Position numbers and translations under genes: made by a program. The notes beneath the pieces were generated by a model that searched no databases, was not told the origin of the DNA, and saw nothing but the letters and a program-made list of their open reading frames with translations. Below are positions 27,816 to 36,679 of a stretch of 64,000 nucleotides of DNA, piece after piece. The DNA is taken from NCBI RefSeq assembly GCF_022129235.1, contig NZ_JADQAI010000004.1:124001-188000 (forward strand), given 5' to 3'. The first letter of the stretch is position 1. Each line of letters begins with the position of its first letter. Origin of the DNA: Psychrobacter sp. Ps6. Its GTDB lineage: Bacteria > Pseudomonadota > Gammaproteobacteria > Pseudomonadales > Moraxellaceae.

Positions 27816-30071
27816 ATGGTAAGTTTTCATCAATTTTCAGCCACACCTTTACACCGTATCCTGCCGCGTTTGATGCGCCTGTGTCGTCCTCTTTGCCTGG
27901 CGGTACCCTTATGGGCTGCTAGCATGGGCCTAGCGAATGCTGAGAGCTGGAAGGTCAACTTGCAAGATGCTGATATTAAAGCCTTTATTAATGAGGTAGC
28001 GACCATTACTGACCAAAACTTTGTCCTTGATCCTCGTATCAACGGCAATGTGACGGTCATCTCGAACAAAGCCTTGTCCCGTGATGAGATTTATCAGCTG
28101 TTTTTAAGTGTCATGCAGGTCAATGGGATTGCAGCGATAGAGTCAGGTACGACGATCAAACTGGTGCCAGATAATGTCGCCAAGCAGTCTGGTGTTGCCG
28201 TTGATTTGCGTGGCAATAGTGTCGGTGAGTCGCTCGCAACCCGAGTGATTTATTTGACGAATACTCAAGCAGCAGAAGTATTGGGCGTTATAAGACCTTT
28301 GATGCCGCAGTCTGCACATGCCGCCGCTGTGCCTGGTGTAAACGCGCTGGTGCTATCAGATAGAGCTGATAGCCTGAACCAACTCACCGCCCTTATCCGT
28401 GATTTGGACAGCAACGTCAATGACAGTCTGCAAGTGATACCACTACGCCACGTCGATGCCGAACGTATGATGGAGCTAATTAGTGCCTTGGTGGCAAGCG
28501 CTGGTAGCGGACAAGCACAAGGTGGTAATAATCAGCTCAAAGTGATCGCTGATTCATCAAGTGATAGGCTGCTGGTCAAAGGCAGTCCTGAGATGATTGC
28601 CAAAGTGCAAGAAATGGTTAATCAATTAGATACCACACCGACAAGGCGACTGAGCGGTTTACGTGTCTTTCGCTTAAAGTATGCCAGTGCTAGCCATATT
28701 GCCGATATGCTACGAGGGCTGCTTGCTAATCAATCAATTAATAGCGCTGGTGCCACCTCAACGTTAGAGTCCGCTTCTTTAAATGATGCCAGCACAGGTG
28801 CTACCATTAACAGTGCGGCGAGTGAGAGTATTGGCAGTAGCAGTAGTACATCAGTTGTGCCTGCTAGCAATACAGGTGGAAGCGGTACAGGCGTTGGTGG
28901 CAGGCCTTTTAGTATCATCGCTGACGAAACACAAAATGCCGTCATCGTCAACGCTGCGCCTGAGCTGATGTTTGAGATTGAAGATGCGGTCAACCAATTG
29001 GACAGTCGCCGCGCACAAGTCTTAATTCAAGCCGCTATCGTTGAAGTTTCAGGCGATGATGCAACCCAGCTAGGTGTTCAGTGGGCGCTTGGTAATGCCA
29101 ATAGTGGTTATGGTGTCGTCAACTTCAATAATGTTGGTGCTAGTGCGACAACCTTAGCAGGTGCTGCATTAGCAGGCAGTAGTGTCGCGGGTGCAACAGC
29201 GCTTAGTCAGGCTGCCAGCTCTATCGTTGGTGCATTGGTTGGGATTGGCGATAGCCGAAAAGACAGTCAGGGTAATACGGAATTTTATGGGGCGATCTTG
29301 CAGGCGCTTGATAAATCTACCAGTGCCAATCTATTGTCCATGCCGTCTATTTTGACATTGGATAATGAAAAGGCCAGTATTTTAGTGGGTCAAAACGTAC
29401 CTTTTGTGACGGGTTCCTTTACCACTAGTGGCAACAACTCAAACAACCCTTTCCAGACCATTGATCGGCAAGATATCGGTATCAATTTGAACGTCATCCC
29501 TCACATTGGTGATAATGGCACCGTACGCTTGGAAGTCTCACAAGAAGTCTCTAGCATTGCACCGACTAGTAGCGGTGTAAACGGCTTGATCACCAACAAA
29601 AGTCTCATTAATACGACGATTTTAGCAGACGATCAGCAAACCATCGCTCTAGGCGGCTTGATGCGTGACAACAGTACGACCAGTCAACAAAAAGTCCCAG
29701 GGCTTGGCAATGTACCAGTGATTGGCAGATTATTCCGTTCTGATAACGACAATACCCAAAAGAGCAACTTGATCATATTTTTGCAGCCAACGATCTTGCG
29801 TGATGGCGGCGCGGTCGCGAGTGTGACCGAGCGTAAATTCAATCAAATGCGAGTGCTACAATTGGTGATTGATAAAAACGGCACCATCAAACAATTGCCC
29901 TTAAGCGGTACAGAAGGTTGGGATGGCAATGTCGATGCAGACTATGAGCTAATGCCGCTTAACCCACTCATTCCTAAGCGTGATCAAACCCCGCGGTCAA
30001 CCTCTCAAGGTTTCACCAAGGTAGACAGTCCTAACAGTAGTGGTATGACGACGTATCCTCTCAATCGTTAA
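27816..30071 (+). CDS. gspD: Type II secretion system secretin (GspD)
   Basis: The outer-membrane channel of type II secretion. The 751-residue precursor has a signal peptide (cleavage after SMGLANA), an N0 domain (SWKVNLQDADIKAFINEVATIT), N1-N3 repeats with the VIYLTNTQAAEVLGVIRPLM and RVFRLKYASASHIADMLRGLL blocks, and the secretin core (VLIQAAIVEVSGDD onward) with VPFVTGSF, the DIGINLNVIPHI strand and LGGLMRDN. A Ser/Thr/Gly-rich insert lies in N3. gspE, gspF and the pseudopilins are not in this window, so the T2SS genes are split across the chromosome, as reported for Acinetobacter. Confidence 0.95.
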   Translation: MVSFHQFSATPLHRILPRLMRLCRPLCLAVPLWAASMGLANAESWKVNLQDADIKAFINEVATITDQNFVLDPRINGNVTVISNKALSRDEIYQLFLSVMQVNGIAAIESGTTIKLVPDNVAKQSGVAVDLRGNSVGESLATRVIYLTNTQAAEVLGVIRPLMPQSAHAAAVPGVNALVLSDRADSLNQLTALIRDLDSNVNDSLQVIPLRHVDAERMMELISALVASAGSGQAQGGNNQLKVIADSSSDRLLVKGSPEMIAKVQEMVNQLDTTPTRRLSGLRVFRLKYASASHIADMLRGLLANQSINSAGATSTLESASLNDASTGATINSAASESIGSSSSTSVVPASNTGGSGTGVGGRPFSIIADETQNAVIVNAAPELMFEIEDAVNQLDSRRAQVLIQAAIVEVSGDDATQLGVQWALGNANSGYGVVNFNNVGASATTLAGAALAGSSVAGATALSQAASSIVGALVGIGDSRKDSQGNTEFYGAILQALDKSTSANLLSMPSILTLDNEKASILVGQNVPFVTGSFTTSGNNSNNPFQTIDRQDIGINLNVIPHIGDNGTVRLEVSQEVSSIAPTSSGVNGLITNKSLINTTILADDQQTIALGGLMRDNSTTSQQKVPGLGNVPVIGRLFRSDNDNTQKSNLIIFLQPTILRDGGAVASVTERKFNQMRVLQLVIDKNGTIKQLPLSGTEGWDGNVDADYELMPLNPLIPKRDQTPRSTSQGFTKVDSPNSSGMTTYPLNR

Positions 30072-30121
30072 AGCAGTTATTAATCACCACTTTAAACAAC
30101 CGATATCTTCAAGCAGCACAG

Positions 30122-30165
30122 GCCAATGTACGATGTAATAAACAAAAGTTACATCGTACATTGGC
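30122..30165. repeat. 17-bp perfect inverted repeat after gspD
   Basis: GCCAATGTACGATGTAA at 30122-30138 is exactly reversed and complemented at 30149-30165 around a 10-base A-rich loop. No T tract follows, so it is not a standard Rho-independent terminator on the plus strand. It could be a 3' stabilising hairpin for gspD mRNA or a protein-binding site. Confidence 0.8.
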
Positions 30166-30296
30166 TTGCGTATTCGTAACACAGATAAACATAGCCATAG
30201 CCATATTTTACGTATACTAAACATTAGTAGAATAATGTCATATATCTGCTTTTTACGTTCTAAGGTTTATGGTTAAATGAAAGGTAGAGATCAACA

Positions 30297-30461
30297 ATGG
30301 CAAACTATGAAAAATTAAGAAAGTGGCTGGTCTTGAGTGCGGTTGCTACGGCATTATTGGTCATCCCTCGACGCAGTAGCCGAAAAGCTGATGAGATGAC
30401 TGACGCTAATATAGCAAATTCGAAAAGTAAGGGCAGTCATCACGGTGAGAAGGATGCCTAA
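30297..30461 (+). CDS. Small 54-residue protein with one hydrophobic helix
   Basis: An intact short gene (ATG to TAA) behind a plausible AAAGGTAGAG ribosome site. The protein has a basic N-terminus (YEKLRKW), one hydrophobic stretch (WLVLSAVATALLVIP, residues 10-24), a basic RRSSRK patch, and a polar tail ending GSHHGEKDA. It could be a single-pass membrane protein with the tail in the cytoplasm. No family is recognised. It lies alone between gspD and tatD. Confidence 0.5.
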   Translation: MANYEKLRKWLVLSAVATALLVIPRRSSRKADEMTDANIANSKSKGSHHGEKDA

Positions 30462-30584
30462 CAAGGAATCGTAACGCTTTATATTGAACGCGGCATTGCT
30501 TGAATAAGCTGTTACTACAGCCATTTGTATAATATGATGATTGACAAAGTATTTTGCTAAAGACGTTATTTTTGGAGTGTATCA

Positions 30585-31571
30585 GTGTCTGTTCTTGAGT
30601 CATCGACTAAGGCAAAACAAGTATCAACCAGTATGTATCCCCTTATCGATACACACACGCATTTCGACGCGCCAGTATTTGATAATGATCGAAAGCAGCA
30701 GGTTCAAAGCGCTTACCATCAAGGTATACGTCATCTCGTACTGGTTGGTTATCTGTCTCAGCATTTTGAGCGTATGTACGACACTAAGCAGTGGATCGAT
30801 AAGTTATCAAAGCGTTTTGGCATAGATACCGATGAGCATAACGAGTCTGATTTCTGTACGCATATTGCGTTAGGCTTACATCCTTTTTATATCGAGCAGC
30901 ATACTGATGCTCATCTAATGAAATTGGCGCAAATGGTTGCGGATAGTCGACCATTAGCCATCGGTGAAATCGGCCTAGATACCTTTACTGATGCAATGAA
31001 AGAGCCTTTTGTTTTTGATAAACAAAAGCGGTTCTTTGAGGCGCAGCTAGATATCGCTGTGACCCACCAGTTGCCCGTGATGCTTCATATTCGTAAGGCG
31101 CATGCCGAAGCGCTCGCCATATTAAAAGCGCACAAATACGATGCTTATAAATTGGGCGGTATTGCACATAGTTTTAGTGGTGGTGAACAAGAGGCCAAAG
31201 CTTTTGTAAAACTAGGGTTCAAGCTGGGCGTTACAGGACAGGTGACCAATCCGAACGCCAAAAAACTGCGCCGCGCTATTCAGGCCGCTGTGGATACATA
31301 TGGTATTGAGTGCTTAGTGATTGAGACAGACTGTCCGGACATGACACCGATTATGTGTCAAAATTCAAATAGTCAGCATTCAGCCGTTGGACAAAGCCCA
31401 GACAATGAATGGGAGGCAGCCCACACACATGATAGGAATGTTCCTGCTAATTTGCCTTGGGTGTTGTCGAGTTTAAGTGAATTATTGGGTGTCTCACAGG
31501 ATAAACTTGCTAAACAGTTATGGAAAAATAGCTGCGATGCCCTAAAAGTAAACTGGGCCTACCCAACATAA
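30585..31571 (+). CDS. TatD family metal-dependent hydrolase
   Basis: A 328-residue TatD-type DNase/hydrolase with a TIM-barrel fold. Metal-binding motifs are the opening LIDTHTHFD (about residues 20-28), GLHPFYIEQH, AIGEIGLDTF with the bridging Glu, MLHIRKAH, GIAHSFSGG and IETDCPDM. Homologues are 3'-5' exonucleases or deacylases on small substrates. GGAG at 30574-30577 supports the GTG start at 30585 over the ATG 48 bases later. It precedes tcdA by 69 bases. A short insert before NVPANLPWV is unusual. Confidence 0.88.
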   Translation: MSVLESSTKAKQVSTSMYPLIDTHTHFDAPVFDNDRKQQVQSAYHQGIRHLVLVGYLSQHFERMYDTKQWIDKLSKRFGIDTDEHNESDFCTHIALGLHPFYIEQHTDAHLMKLAQMVADSRPLAIGEIGLDTFTDAMKEPFVFDKQKRFFEAQLDIAVTHQLPVMLHIRKAHAEALAILKAHKYDAYKLGGIAHSFSGGEQEAKAFVKLGFKLGVTGQVTNPNAKKLRRAIQAAVDTYGIECLVIETDCPDMTPIMCQNSNSQHSAVGQSPDNEWEAAHTHDRNVPANLPWVLSSLSELLGVSQDKLAKQLWKNSCDALKVNWAYPT

Positions 31572-31640
31572 TTATTAAACTTATAATTAAACGATGAAGC
31601 AAGCACAGTCAAAATATTTAAGAAGAGTATTTAAAAAGCC

Positions 31641-32522
31641 ATGAATGAAACCAGACAAATTGAGCACCCAGTCGTAGAGCCAGTCACTGCCGAATATGAT
31701 AATGTACAAGCTGGCGTGGATGAAAAGGATGAGCAGTATGACCGCCGTTTTCAAGGTACGCGCACGCTTTATGGCACATCAGCTGTCGATACGTTTGCAG
31801 CGTCGCATGTTTATATCATTGGGGTAGGCGGTGTTGGCTCTTGGGCAGCAGAAGCGTTGGCGCGAACGGCAGTAGGAACCATTAGTTTAGTTGATTTGGA
31901 TGTGTTGGTTGCTTCTAACGTCAATCGACAGCTACCAGCGCTAGACAGTACTTTTGGTCAAAGTAAAATCGCAGCAATGGCGGCACGTATTCAAGAGATC
32001 AATCCTCAAGTCACCTTAAATCTCGTTGATGATTTCTTGACCGTCGAAAACGTCGCAGCGCTACTGCCGGGTCGCCATGAAGCGAAAGCAGCCGCTGATC
32101 AAGGTAGACCTACTGTGATTTTAGATTGCGTGGATGATATGAATGCCAAGCTAGCGATTGCCCTACATTGCCGTTTTAATAAATTAAAGCTGGTCTGTGC
32201 AGGCGGTGCGGGTGGTAAGATAGATCCAAGTCAAATAAGAGTGAGCGACTTGCGTGATAGCTATCAAGATCCATTGCTTGCCAAATTGCGTAATAAGCTG
32301 CGCCACGAAAAAGGCATCAATAGCGCGCTAAAAGAGAAGTTCGGTATCAAATGTGTCTATTCTACTGAGCCACCACATGTGGATAAGAGCTGCCAAACAG
32401 GCGGGCTACAATGTGGTGGTTATGGGTCAGCAGTAGTCGTCACATCGGTGGTCGCAATGATTATGGTGAATGAAGCGTTACAATTATTGATAAAGCAGAC
32501 GAATCACCAATCGAGCGTCTGA
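31641..32522 (+). CDS. tcdA: tRNA threonylcarbamoyladenosine dehydratase TcdA (CsdL)
   Basis: TcdA cyclises t6A37 of tRNAs to the hydantoin form ct6A, using ATP; it is an E1-like enzyme. The signature RFQGTRTLYGTSAVDTF is followed by the nucleotide-binding loop VYIIGVGGVGSWAAEALAR (about residues 53-71), DLDVLVASNVNRQ, and the later GAGGKIDPSQI block. An extra stretch of about 30 acidic residues precedes the catalytic core. At 293 residues it is slightly longer than E. coli TcdA (268). It lies nine bases upstream of a sensor kinase gene. Confidence 0.93.
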   Translation: MNETRQIEHPVVEPVTAEYDNVQAGVDEKDEQYDRRFQGTRTLYGTSAVDTFAASHVYIIGVGGVGSWAAEALARTAVGTISLVDLDVLVASNVNRQLPALDSTFGQSKIAAMAARIQEINPQVTLNLVDDFLTVENVAALLPGRHEAKAAADQGRPTVILDCVDDMNAKLAIALHCRFNKLKLVCAGGAGGKIDPSQIRVSDLRDSYQDPLLAKLRNKLRHEKGINSALKEKFGIKCVYSTEPPHVDKSCQTGGLQCGGYGSAVVVTSVVAMIMVNEALQLLIKQTNHQSSV

Positions 32523-32531
32523 TATTATTTA

Positions 32532-34319
32532 ATGGAGTCTATCTTGTCTATATCTAACTCACCTAAAAGCAGCTACCCAGTAGCGGTAGATGAAGTAGAA
32601 CGTGTCAACAAGTTGAGAAAATATCAGGTACTCAATGAAGATGAGGAGCCTGCATTTGATCGACTCGTTGCACTCGTGAAGCTGTTTTTTGATGTGCCGG
32701 TGGTAACGATCACTTTTATGGATGAGGAAACGCAATATTTAAAACCAGCCTGCAAATTCGACAGTATGCCTGACAGTGTCAGTATGGCACCACGTGAGAC
32801 GGCCTTTTGTAATTATACGATATTGTCCAATGATATGTTGATAGTAGAAGATACATTAGAGGATAGTCGTTTTAGCCAAAACCCAATGGTTGTTAATGCA
32901 CCCTATCTACGATTTTATGTTGGCGCCCCGATTATTTTACATGAAGACAATAAGACTTACCGTTTAGGCACTTTATGTCTCATGGATACCAAGCCCAACC
33001 ATAGCTTTAGTGATCAACAAAAAGAGATATTGGCACAGTTTGCGCTGATGGCAGCAGATGCGTTGAAGCTGCAGGATAAAGAACGCGATGCCAAACATGC
33101 TAATGAGATGAAATCGAACTTTTTGGCCAATATGAGTCACGAAATACGGACACCAATGAACGGTATCATTGGTATGGTAGAGATGCTAGGTGACACGGAA
33201 CTTAGTGCTGAACAGCGAGAGTATGTAGATAATATCAAAATCTCTAATGAGCATTTGATGGTGATTATTAATGGGATTTTGGACTTATCGAAAGTTGAGT
33301 CTGGAAAAATGTATATTGACTCTATTCCACTCAATTTATCTACATTATGTAATGAAGTGGTTAGCCTATTTTCTATCAAGGCACGTCAACGAGGTTTGAC
33401 GCTAGATTACCATTATACCGAGTCGTTATCACCTTATGTAAAAGGGGATCCAGTACGCCTCAAACAAATCATCGCAAATCTTGTCAATAACGCGATTAAG
33501 TTTACCCGTGAAGGCGGGAGAGTGAGTATTGATGTCAAGCATATGAATAATTGCTATCGCGAAAATATTGACAAAAATAGCATGAGGCAGGAGACGTTAG
33601 AACGTAAGGCGGATAAGAATATGACCTTATGTATCGAGGTCACAGATACAGGTGTCGGTATAAAAGCTGAGTCTTTAGAGGCAATATTTGATGCTTATGA
33701 TCAAGCCAATAAATTCACGCATCGCCTATATGGTGGTACAGGTCTTGGGCTCTCCGTCTGCAAGTCTCTTGTCGATCTGATGGGTGGGTATATTTGTGTC
33801 GATAGTACCGTAGGCGTTGGTACTACATTTCGAGTGTTATTGCCGCTACCGACTATCGATGAAAAGAAATACGAAGCATGGCAAGACTCTCATGATCTCA
33901 CAATGGCAGAGCCTAGCCACGAGCGTGCAGGTCATATATTATTGGTAGAAGATGATACTGTTAATGCCATTATTGCCAGAAAGGCACTGACCAATAGCGG
34001 TCATACCGTCACTCATGTGACTGATGGCCAGCAAGCGATTGAAGCTTTTGCTTTGTTTCCTAAACGTTATGATGTCATCTTGATGGATCATCACATGCCG
34101 ATTTTGGATGGCGTACAGGCTACTATTAAGCTGCATGAGCTTTATGACCCTCAAGACCTACCACCTATTATCGCTTTGACTGCCAATGCCATGGATGGAG
34201 AGCGTGAAAAGTACTTAAAAGTTGGTATGCAAGATTATTGCACCAAACCTTTTAAACAGGAGCAGCTAAATGCTTTGGTACAATATTGGTTGATACAAAA
34301 ACAATTGGAAGAAGAGTAG
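32532..34319 (+). CDS. Cytoplasmic GAF-domain hybrid histidine kinase
   Basis: A 595-residue two-component hybrid. An N-terminal GAF domain (about residues 28-178) is followed by a HisKA dimerisation domain with the phospho-accepting His203 ([13 protein letters not shown]), an ATPase domain ([31 protein letters not shown]) and a C-terminal receiver with Asp519 (ILMDHHMP). No membrane helix is seen, so the signal is intracellular. Only nine bases separate it from tcdA, which makes co-transcription likely. No cognate response regulator or HPt protein is adjacent. It is convergent with efp. Confidence 0.92.
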   Translation: MESILSISNSPKSSYPVAVDEVERVNKLRKYQVLNEDEEPAFDRLVALVKLFFDVPVVTITFMDEETQYLKPACKFDSMPDSVSMAPRETAFCNYTILSNDMLIVEDTLEDSRFSQNPMVVNAPYLRFYVGAPIILHEDNKTYRLGTLCLMDTKPNHSFSDQQKEILAQFALMAADALKLQDKERDAKHANEMKSNFLANMSHEIRTPMNGIIGMVEMLGDTELSAEQREYVDNIKISNEHLMVIINGILDLSKVESGKMYIDSIPLNLSTLCNEVVSLFSIKARQRGLTLDYHYTESLSPYVKGDPVRLKQIIANLVNNAIKFTREGGRVSIDVKHMNNCYRENIDKNSMRQETLERKADKNMTLCIEVTDTGVGIKAESLEAIFDAYDQANKFTHRLYGGTGLGLSVCKSLVDLMGGYICVDSTVGVGTTFRVLLPLPTIDEKKYEAWQDSHDLTMAEPSHERAGHILLVEDDTVNAIIARKALTNSGHTVTHVTDGQQAIEAFALFPKRYDVILMDHHMPILDGVQATIKLHELYDPQDLPPIIALTANAMDGEREKYLKVGMQDYCTKPFKQEQLNALVQYWLIQKQLEEE

Positions 34320-34447
34320 GCCACAGGTCATTATCATGATAACTGCTATGACAATGACGATTAAATATTAGGCGCTACTAACTAGATAATAGGGGCTACT
34401 AAATGTTAAAGGTGGCTCTATGACAATAAATACAGCCGCTGTAAATA

Positions 34448-34487
34448 AAAAAAGCTTAACCGTTTATATAGCGGTTAAGCTTTTTTA
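34448..34487. terminator. Bidirectional terminator between the kinase gene and efp
   Basis: A perfect 10-bp stem (AGCTTAACCG/CGGTTAAGCT, 34453-34462 with 34472-34481), flanked by A residues on the left and T residues on the right, can stop transcription from both converging genes. Confidence 0.88.
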
Positions 34488-34536
34488 TTAGCGATCAGCA
34501 CAACAATCTCAGCGATCAATCACGCTTATTGCGCTA

Positions 34537-35109
34537 TTAGTTTACACGAGTTTGGTAGTCACCCGTACGCGTATCAACACGGACGATTTCACCTTGCTGT
34601 ACAAATAGCGGTACACGTACCACGGCACCAGTTTCTAGCTTAGCTGGTTTACCACCGCCGCCTGAGGTGTCACCGCGTACACCAGGATCAGTTTCTGTGA
34701 TTTGTAACTCAACGAAATTAGGCGGCGTTACTGATAAAGGCGCGCCATTAAATAAAGTAATGATGCACAGTGCATTACTGTTCTCTTTTAGCCATTTGGG
34801 TGCATCGCCTATGGCGTTTTTGTCAGCTTGGATCTGCTCAAAGCTTTCAGGATGCATAAAATGCCAAAACTCGCCATCGTTGTATAGATAGTTCATTTCG
34901 GTATCCATCACATCAGCCGCTTCTAAGCTGTCGCCTGATTTGAACGTTTGCTCCAATACTTTACCACTACGAAGATTGCGCAGCTTAACGCGGTTAAAGG
35001 CTTGACCTTTACCAGGCTTAACAAACTCGTTTTCAAGAATGGCACAAGGGTTGCCATCAAGCATGACTTTTAGACCAGCTTTAAATTCATTAGTAGAAAA
35101 ACTTGCCAC
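34537..35109 (-). CDS. efp: Elongation factor P
   Basis: EF-P rescues ribosomes stalled at consecutive prolines. The 190-residue protein has the three OB/KOW-like domains, with the modified lysine at position 34 in VKPGKGQAF, matching E. coli Lys34. The conserved [11 protein letters not shown] segment (about residues 145-155) and the C-terminal [11 protein letters not shown] are intact. The modifying enzyme EpmB is encoded divergently 162 bases away, so Lys34 should receive beta-lysine; EpmA is not in the window. The ATG has an AGGAG-like site upstream. Confidence 0.97.
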   Translation of the reverse strand: MASFSTNEFKAGLKVMLDGNPCAILENEFVKPGKGQAFNRVKLRNLRSGKVLEQTFKSGDSLEAADVMDTEMNYLYNDGEFWHFMHPESFEQIQADKNAIGDAPKWLKENSNALCIITLFNGAPLSVTPPNFVELQITETDPGVRGDTSGGGGKPAKLETGAVVRVPLFVQQGEIVRVDTRTGDYQTRVN

Positions 35110-35271
35110 AAGAGACTCCTAGGGGTTGTAGATATGGTAGTAGATAGATATGAGGCTGACTGTACCAAAAGTTGCTGCCAAGCCAAGTGCTTACGTATTA
35201 GCGGTATACTTTGATAGGGTAGACACTAAGGGCGTATAATATCCGATTTTGGGCACAGGTAGTAGGCTGTC

Positions 35272-36279
35272 ATGATAAACCATTTAATCACACAAAAAAA
35301 CTGGCAAACGCAATTATCGGAAGCCATTACCTCTGTTGACGAGCTGCTCAGTCTCCTAAAACTTGAATCATTGCGCGCAGACGTCTATGTGCCGAAGCAT
35401 TTTGAGCTGCGTGTGCCGCGTGGCTTTGTAGCAAAAATGACCATCGGCGACCGTGATGATCCGCTATTAAAACAAGTACTGCCAGACAAGCAGGAGCAAA
35501 TCAATGTAACGGGCTATGTGGCGGACCCTTTAAGCGAAAATAGCCAAAATCCTGTCAAAGGAATGCTTCATAAGTACCAATCAAGAGTATTACTGACGAT
35601 CACTGGGGCGTGCGCGATTCATTGTCGCTACTGTTTCCGTCAGCATTTCGACTATAGTGCCAATATGCCAACTGCTGATGTAAAAGAAAATATCATCAAC
35701 TACATCAGCGCGCACCCTGAAATCAATGAAGTGATTTTGAGCGGCGGTGATCCCTTAAATGTGACCAATAGACGGTTATTTGCATGGTTAGATACTTTGG
35801 AGCCTATCCCGCAGCTGACGACGATTCGACTACATACTCGTCTACCATTGGTTATTCCAGCCCGGTTAGATGACGCACTATTAGACAGACTGTCTCAAAG
35901 TCGCTGCCGTATCGTGATGGTCATTCATTGTAATCATGCCAACGAGATTGATGCGCTGACAGCAGAATACCTGCAACGTACTCGCGCCGCTGGCGTGACG
36001 CTGCTGAATCAAGCAGTACTATTAAAAGGTATTAACGATAATATCGATGCTCAGACAGAATTAAGCCAGCGTTTGTTTGCTTGTGGCGTGCTACCGTATT
36101 ATTTACATGTTTTAGACAAAGTGGCTGGTGCTGCGCATTTTGATAGCGACGAGCGGTCGTCAATTGAGCTCTACTGGTCGTTACTGGCAGCATTACCAGG
36201 ATATCTGGTACCTAAGTTGGTAAGAGAACTGCCGAATAGGCCATTTAAGGTGCCGATTGACATTTACAATCGCGATTAA
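35272..36279 (+). CDS. epmB: EF-P beta-lysylation protein EpmB (lysine 2,3-aminomutase family)
   Basis: A radical-SAM, PLP-dependent aminomutase that turns alpha-lysine into beta-lysine for attachment to EF-P. The radical-SAM cluster motif is C114-x3-C118-x2-C121 (CAIHCRYC), preceded by a typical YQSRVLLTITG strand, and ILSGGDPL follows near residue 160. Length (335) matches E. coli EpmB (342). Its divergent pairing with efp supports the assignment. GTAGG precedes the ATG. Confidence 0.95.
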   Translation: MINHLITQKNWQTQLSEAITSVDELLSLLKLESLRADVYVPKHFELRVPRGFVAKMTIGDRDDPLLKQVLPDKQEQINVTGYVADPLSENSQNPVKGMLHKYQSRVLLTITGACAIHCRYCFRQHFDYSANMPTADVKENIINYISAHPEINEVILSGGDPLNVTNRRLFAWLDTLEPIPQLTTIRLHTRLPLVIPARLDDALLDRLSQSRCRIVMVIHCNHANEIDALTAEYLQRTRAAGVTLLNQAVLLKGINDNIDAQTELSQRLFACGVLPYYLHVLDKVAGAAHFDSDERSSIELYWSLLAALPGYLVPKLVRELPNRPFKVPIDIYNRD

Positions 36280-36679
36280 TATAGGCAATATAGGGTTTCG
36301 CAAAAATTACTAAACAAAGGATGATTTTTATTAAAATCATCAGCCAATTGTTAATGGTTTTAATAATAGAGCGTTCAGGGCTGTTATGCTCATCTATCGA
36401 TGGTATCGCGAGAATATTGTCGCATAGAATGCGAATATATCTAATGAACGCCATATGTCATTTGATTTTACGACTTTGACTGCTTTAATTCATATACTGC
36501 TATATAGCATTTAAAAATACACTATCTGGAAGTACAGCGGCTAAGCATTGATGGTACGGCTTCCTTAAAAAGAACTGTAGTACGCATTCTTTTTTATCTA
36601 ATATTGCTCTACTTTGTGTGGTTGCATACTTGCCTCTTGCAAACTTACTCAGAGTGACCAACAGTGAGTAGGAATACTG
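36280..36679. other. Intergenic region after epmB
   Basis: About 400 bases, AT-rich, with no gene I can support. A perfect 9-bp hairpin (GATGATTTT/AAAATCATC, 36320-36328 with 36333-36341, 4-base loop) lies 40 bases beyond epmB; with no T tract after it, it is at best a weak terminator. Confidence 0.45.

Noticed and set aside
26841..28069. Minus-strand and alternate-frame open frames across gspC/gspD and many other genes
   Set aside because: They lie fully inside strongly supported genes, lack ribosome sites and encode Cys/Arg-rich, non-family sequence.
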